Part shown: positions 58,654 through 64,000 of the stretch, piece after piece
How the letters are laid out: each line of letters opens with the position of its first letter
Position numbering within the stretch: position 1 is the first letter of the stretch
Origin: Saccopteryx bilineata
Taxonomy: Eukaryota > Chordata > Mammalia > Chiroptera > Emballonuridae
Assembly: GCF_036850765.1 (NCBI RefSeq)
Contig: NC_089490.1
Coordinates: 133,576,522 to 133,640,521 of the forward strand
Reading direction: 5' to 3'
Length of the DNA: 64,000 bases
Made by a program: the position numbers and the translations under genes
The notes under the pieces: model-generated
The model's input: the letters and a program-made list of their open reading frames with translations, nothing else
What the model was told of the DNA's origin: nothing
Databases searched by the model: none

Positions 58654-60145
58654 CTAAACAAAAAAAAAAATCAGTGAACCTTACATATATAAACATATAC
58701 ACAACAGTCACTAAAAATGTCAACATTAAGTTATTTGCTGCCAGGGGTAGAGACTATAGTAGTATATATCATCTTCACTTTTATAATTGTTCTGGCTAAA
58801 ATACCATATCATATTAGCCACAAAGAAAAACTAGGTTCCCTAGTAACAGTACGTTAGGCCAAAATCAAAGAACTGAAATCTGTAATGTGGACTAAATCTA
58901 CTCCCTGTTTTCCAATCTGGCAAGTGAAGCCAAGGCAATTGTGAGCAGCTACCAACATGTGCCCTATGGTGTCAGATGAGGCCGATCGCATCGATGGCCT
59001 CAGGCATGAGAATGACACCATAACAAGAAAAGAACAAGCAGGTCAATGGTATAATAGGTTGTTCTGTCTCTGAAACATGGGAACCACACCTTACACAGGT
59101 GTATAGAATCTCCTATCTACATTAGTACGTGCTTGAGTTAGAATTAAGGAGGGCTGGTGTTTGTCCCTCAGTTTTCCACAGGAAGATGACAGAGCATGCG
59201 AGCTGGTGTGGGCAGGACGGCATGAACTCTGAAGAGCAAGTTGGGGCAAGTCTAACCACAGGGCCACCGAGCAGCAAGAGAGCTGGGGCTGGGGCCTGGG
59301 TGAGCATCACCTCCAAAGCACCATTTGCCATCCAGCCTTGCTCCAGCCCTGACCAGCCCTTATCCTCTGGAGCTGCTCTTTATCTCCCATTCTAAGAGCA
59401 GCGCCATCTCTAAGGAACAGTCCTGCCCCAAACAAACCTCTTTGACAACTATCCTGAGTCAGTTTCATCTTCCTGACTAGGAAAATGCCCAGATAAATGT
59501 CTGTGAATTAAGTCAAGCCAAATCAGCTCTTAACCAGGAAAACTATTAAAGCACTTAGAATGGTACTTGAGCATCTATCTATGTAGATAGCAGGTAGTCT
59601 AATTCAGTTCAGCTTTAGAAACAGATTTATAGGCATAGCTATACGACAAAATGCCCACAGATTGAAAAAAATTAAGTTTCATTTGCCAGGAATTGGTGCC
59701 AATTTCACATTATCCCACTTCATGCTCAAATTACCCTGTAAGGTAATTACTAATATTGTCCTTTTATAGATGAAAAACCAGGATACAAAACGGTGATTAA
59801 TTTGCCCAGGTCTTAAACTTCAGAGTGAGGATGTGAAACCAGGCACTTGGACTCCAGAGGCTGTCCTCTCCCACCACAAAGGTTCCTAGTCCACCAGGAT
59901 TTTCACGTCAGGTCTGAGTTCACTTACAAACTTTGCTGAGGTTTATGTAAAACGGAGCTAACGCCCTTCTCAGAGGGCTAGGGCTGATTAATACATGCCA
60001 GAAGTCCACAGACAAAACCCATAGAGGCTGGCCAGTTCCCACCAGCCGTGACTCTCCCACGCAGACTGCTCAAAGTGCACGCCACACAAGAGGCATCTCC
60101 GGGAGAAATAATGAACAGACTCACACATTAAGAGCTATAAAACTC
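58654..60145. other. CDCA2 intron, with MIR remnant
   Basis: A MIR-like segment lies at about 59715-59875 (gtaaggtaattactaatatt, ccttttatagatgaaaaacc, atgtgaaaccaggcacttgg). The rest is unassigned. Confidence 0.5.
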
Positions 60146-60462
60146 GCCTGACCAAGCGGTGGCACGGCGGATAGAGCGTCAGACTGGGATGCGGAAGACC
60201 CAGGTTCGAAACCCTGAGGTCACCAGCTTGAGCGCAGGCTCATCTGGTTTGACCTTAGACCCAAGGTCGCTGGCTCGAGCAAGGGGTTACTCAGTCTGCT
60301 GAAGGCCCATAGGAGAAAGCAATCAATGAACAACTAAGATGTCACAGCGTGCAACGAAAAACTAATGATTGATGCTTCTCATCTCTCCATTCCTGTCTGT
60401 CTGTCCCTGTCTATCCCTCTCTCTGACTCTCTCTCTGTCTCTGAAAAAAAAAAAAAAAAAAC
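60146..60462 (+). repeat. SINE family C
   Basis: Head gcctgaccaagcggtggcac; it lacks the tcaaggcacatat link found in other copies. The perfect 13-bp target duplication agctataaaactc occurs at 60133 and 60463. Confidence 0.95.
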
Positions 60463-60688
60463 AGCTATAAAACTCATAAAATGTCATCTACCTATATTAA
60501 ATTCTACATGGTATATTCAATACTGAGTTGTGTTTTTTTTAAAGAACAAAAACTAACAAACTGCACAGTGCTGTAAGTGAGAAAAGGAGGGGAAATTAGG
60601 GTGATGCACCTCCTTGTAAGCCAGTGTGACATGCAACATTTCAGAGATGCTGCCCTAACCCAAACGAATTTCTGCCGATCTGCTTTAC

Positions 60689-60900
60689 CTGCACCTGCAG
60701 GCCTTCCAGACACAGCGTTGCCGAGGGTTTCTTCAGCGCCGAACGCAGGACGGAAATCTCTGGGGCTGGAGGGCCCCTACTGCACAGAGGTGTCCCCGGG
60801 GCACTGGTCTCAGCTGCATCTGAGCTCACTTCTGCTGATGCGACAAGTGAGACAGCATCACTCAACCCCTTGCCCTCCACGCAGTCAGCTACCTTGACTC
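60689..60900 (-). CDS. CDCA2: CDCA2 internal coding exon (first exon visible in window)
   Basis: The exon is preceded by a pyrimidine-rich acceptor (ttcctttgaag) and followed by donor gtaaag. It starts with two bases of a split codon and ends on a codon boundary. The peptide begins near KVADCVEGKG and contains SDAV, AEVSSDA and VLRSALKKPS followed by LCLEGLQ, which follow the human Repo-Man segment ahead of the PP1 docking region. It is acidic and serine-rich, then turns basic. A second possible donor six bases upstream (ctgcag/gtgcag) would remove two residues; gtaaag is the better match. The preceding exon is outside the window. The 22 codons open upstream of the acceptor are not conserved and are treated as intron. 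Confidence 0.9.
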
Positions 60901-60976
60901 CTTCAAAGGAACATGCAAGCATGAGCGGTGAGAGACACCTGAGCCAGTCTGTTCTACATTAAAAATATGCCTTTGC

Positions 60977-61315
60977 GCCTGTCCAGGCGGTGGCGCAATG
61001 GATGAAGCGTCGGACTGGGATGTGGAGAACCCAGGTTCGAGACCTTGAGGTCGCCAGCTTGAGTACGGGCTCATCTGGCTTGAGCAAAAAAAAAAAAAAA
61101 AGCTCACCAGCTTGGACCCAAGGTCGCTAGCTCGAGCAAGGGTTTACTCAGTCTGCTGAAGGCTGTGGTCAAGGCACATATGAGAAAGCAATCAATGAAC
61201 TAAGGTGTTGCAACGAAAAACTGATGATTGATGCTTCTCATCTCTCTCCGTTCCTTTCTGTCTGTCCCTATCTATCTCTCTCTCTGACTCTCTCTCTGTC
61301 CCTGGTAAAAAAAAG
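60977..61315 (+). repeat. SINE family C with internal A16 run
   Basis: Head gcctgtccaggcggtggcgc. The perfect 16-bp target duplication aaaaatatgcctttgc occurs at 60961 and 61316. A 16-A run at 61086-61101 lies in the middle of the element, inside tgagc...gctca. Confidence 0.95.
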
Positions 61316-61729
61316 AAAAATATGCCTTTGCAAAGGGAATGACACACTGAAAAAATTCAACCCTAATATGCCCTGCTTAGGGAATGCCATCTGGGATTTC
61401 ACTTGGAAACATAAGGAGACAAGAGAAGTGGCGCTAGCCACAGCTTTGAACTCCAATCTAACTATGGAGTGTACAGATAATAAGGAGCTGCGGCCCCATG
61501 GAAATCTGCATGAGCCAGTAACGGTCAGTCCGCCTCTGTTCCGACTCCTGTGACTGCACCATACAACCACCCTGAGCTGCTAGAGCCAGAGGCACTTCCA
61601 CAGGTGAGAAGGTGGGAGAGGATGACAATGACGATACAATCAGAAAAACCAACACACTGCATGTACCCCACACAAAGCAAGGCCCCCTCCCACAAATTCC
61701 TTCTCACAGGAGCACTGTCTTATGATTGA

Positions 61730-64000
61730 CATTTAACAAATACACATTATTCATTTCTGATGTGACAGGCACTCTGAGACAGTGATAAAAAAGAAATACA
61801 AAGCACCCTTGCTTTCAAAGAATAAACAGACAAAATCACAGACAGTCATGGAGGGATGGAAAGGGCAGGCAGCATACCTACAGAGTGTCACATGAGGGGC
61901 CCCTGTGATTAAACAGGTCTGCATGCTGACTGCAGTGTAGTCACGCTTCTACACGTGAGAACATGACATGGGACTGAATATACACACAAATGAGTGCATG
62001 CAACACTGGTGAGATCTGAAACCAAGTGAATGAATTGCTTTGGTGTCAACACAGGATTACAGCTGTGTAAGATGTGCCGCTGGGGGCACTTGGAGGGTCT
62101 CTTTAGATTACTTCTTACAACTGCACGTGAATCTATAGTTATCTCAATATAAAAAGTTAAACAGGTGTATACAACAAGTAGTAAAGTAATGCATGCCTCA
62201 CGGAAGATACTGATGAGATATGCGGACAGAGGACTGTAGGGTGGGAGGGGGTGTTGCTGTTGTGGGGCATTCAAGGACAGCTTCCTGGGCAAGCATCTGA
62301 ATAAAGTGAGAAAGTGAGCTGTGCACACATCTAGGGAAAAGTATTACATGCACAAGGCCAAGTGCAAAAACCTAAGATAGGAAAGCACCTGGCACACTGC
62401 AGGGAGGGGTAGGGTAAGCATGAACAGAGCAGATGAACAAGAAGAGCTAAGAAATAAGCTCAAAGAGAAGCTAAGAACAGGGTCAGGTGAGGTCTAGTAG
62501 AAGGGGCCCTGGACACTATCCTAAGTACGTTGGGAAGCCAGTGAAAGATTTTAAGGGGAATGACACAGTGTGGCTACATTTTAGAAGGAGCAGCCTGGGT
62601 ACCATGCAGAAGACTAAGAGAAGAAGGGGACAAGAGAAGAAACATAGAAATCACCTAAGATTTCCAGGCAAGAGAAGATGGTAACTTGACCCACTCTGAC
62701 AGTAGTTAAGAAATGCTTGGATAACTGAACAATGATGAAGGCCAAATAGCACTTGTTAAAGGGGCTGGAAGTTAAACTTGAGAAAAAGAAGTGTCAAGCT
62801 AACTGCCAGGTTTTGGGCACAAGCATTGGGTAAATGGTGGCACCATTTAACAGAGATGAAGAAAACATAGCTGAGCAGCCCTGGCTGGTTTGCTCAGTGG
62901 TAGAGTGTCATTCTGGCATGTGGATGTCCTGGGCTCAATTCCCAGTCAGGCCACACAGGAGAAGCACCCATCTGCTTCTCCATCCTTCCACCTCTTACTT
63001 CTTTCTCTCATTTCTCCTCCCCTCCTAAAGCCATGGCTCAATTAGAGAGTTGGCCCTGGGCACTGAGGATGGCTCCATGGCCTCCAGCTTAGGTGCTAAA
63101 AAGAAATGGCTCCAGTTACAAAGGGCCCCATATGGGAAGAGTATTGCCCCCTAGGGGGCTTCCCAGGTGGATCCTGGTTGGGGTGCATGCGGGAGTCCGT
63201 CTCTGCCTCCCCTCCTCTCACTAAAATTAATTTTTTTTTTTTTATAATTAAAAAAAAGGGAAAGAAAGCAGAGCTGAGCAGAGTGGGGGGAGGAAAAAGA
63301 TCAAGACCTGTTAAAGGATGCTGTCTGAGATGCTTACTAGACATCCACAACAGGAGTAGGGAAGCCAGCTGGGCAGTTATGTTTAGAGTTCTGGGAAGAG
63401 GCCACGGAAGAGGTTCACTAAAATTTTCAAGTGAACAGCACAGAGACAGCCTTCAATGTCAAGAGAAAGCCTACAATCACCTGAGGAGGCTGTTTAGAGA
63501 GAAAAAACCCAAGCACTGAACCCAGGGCACTCAAAGGTCGGAACGGAAGGGGAGGTACAAGGAAAGTACACAAAGAAATGGCCCATGAAATGGGGACAAG
63601 AGAATGATGCCCTGCTGCCCAGGGAAGGAACTGTTTCTCACTGGAGGCACAGCCAGGTCTGTCTGCACCACTTGTGTGAGTTAAAGGAGAGGACTGTATG
63701 GAGAGTGACCCTGGGATGGCAATGAGGAGGCTGCTGGTGATCAAAGCCTTTCTGGAGCTGGATCAAAAGGGGAAGCAAGGAGACAGCCCAGTGTGCCACA
63801 GGCCCACATGATGAGGACGTGGGTGAGGATATCAGCGTGGCAGAGTATGAAGCACCAGTGGACCTGGGAGAGGACCAGAGTGGGCAGAAGAGGTTCATCA
63901 GGTTGCATTTCGGCTAGATGGGTAAAAAAACAAAGTGGAGAGGACAAGGGAGATAATGAGGTATCAAACAGGCTCCCTCTCCTCCTAGTTCCCCCTGAAC
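61730..64000 (+). repeat. ancient mammalian repeat-like sequence, interrupted by a SINE
   Basis: gccagtgaaagattttaagg, ttagaaggagcagcctgggt, gagatgcttactagacatcc and actgaacccagggcactcaa follow the order of a common old mammalian interspersed repeat whose name I cannot assign safely. No CDCA2 exon is found here. Confidence 0.45.
62879..63271 (+). repeat. SINE family A, older subfamily
   Basis: Head ccctggctggtttgctcagt, body gagaagcacccatctgcttc, tail actaaaattaattttttt. It is the same subfamily as the 4312-4698 copy. The target duplication agctgagcag occurs at 62869 and 63272. Confidence 0.92.

Larger units (their letters stand above)
25034..60900 (-). other. CDCA2: CDCA2 (Repo-Man) gene, 3' part, eight coding exons
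   Basis: CDCA2 is a chromatin-bound targeting subunit of protein phosphatase 1. It recruits PP1-gamma to chromosomes at anaphase and helps remove mitotic histone H3 phosphorylation. Eight exons on the minus strand, read from 60900 down to 25034, join in frame with AG/GT splice sites. Their lengths are 212, 85, 236, 79, 89, 138, 169 and 1115 bp, about 707 codons. The human protein is about 1020 residues, so the N-terminal third (chromosome-periphery targeting) lies beyond position 64000. The exons spread over 36 kb because one 19-kb intron holds a full-length L1. In human the gene lies between KCTD9 and EBF2; neither is visible here. Gene identity rests on my recall of the human protein, exon by exon. 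Confidence 0.93.

Noticed and set aside
61332..64000. Search for the next upstream CDCA2 exon
   Set aside because: No frame on the minus strand resembles the Repo-Man N-terminal third; the upstream exons must lie beyond the window.

Overview
The window is mammalian nuclear DNA, most likely from a bat. It has widely split exons and no operon structure. It carries dozens of tRNA-derived SINEs of types I associate with bats, a full-length LINE-1, and several small hAT-type DNA transposons with clean 8-bp target duplications. The species cannot be fixed from the sequence; the bat assignment rests on SINE and transposon style and is inference.

The only protein-coding gene I can support is CDCA2 (Repo-Man), on the minus strand, with its last eight coding exons between 60900 and 25034. 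Exon joins were placed by splice signals. All seven joins keep the reading frame, and the peptides follow the known protein: the RVTF phosphatase-docking motif, a basic central region, and a C-terminal RRSTRLQK block. Roughly the first 300 codons lie beyond position 64000. The reading frame ends slightly early compared with the human protein, next to what looks like a 1-bp shift.

Layout. Positions 1 to about 25000 are the intergenic region downstream of CDCA2. In human the next gene on that side is EBF2, but none of it is seen here. This part holds SINEs, MIR remnants, L1 pieces, a 5S rRNA pseudogene, a double hairpin and two repeat-free stretches (13.9-16.9 kb and 22.6-25.0 kb) that are candidate conserved non-coding DNA. 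Positions 25034-28753 hold the last two exons. Positions 28754-47774 are one 19-kb intron carrying a full-length L1 (31791-38970, 15-bp target duplication), two hAT MITEs, a nested hAT/SINE pair and older repeats. Positions 47775-60900 hold six exons with short introns, into which SINEs, an old antisense L1/HAL1 remnant, a Tigger-like element and a decayed betaretrovirus-like integrase fragment have inserted. Positions 60901-64000 are intron upstream of the first visible exon.

Three recurrent SINE families are labelled A, B and C in the entries. A is about 370 bp and starts near ccctggccggttggctcag. B is about 190 bp and starts gcctgacctgtggtgg. C is about 320 bp and starts gcctgaccaggtggtgg, with roughly 20-bp internal modules. 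All carry tRNA-like A and B boxes. No new multi-gene system is present. The most interesting items are the L1 with tandem GC-rich monomers in its leader, the retroviral/L1 chimera with a perfect 51-bp duplication, SINE dimers, a template-switch-like double hairpin, and the changed CDCA2 C-terminus.
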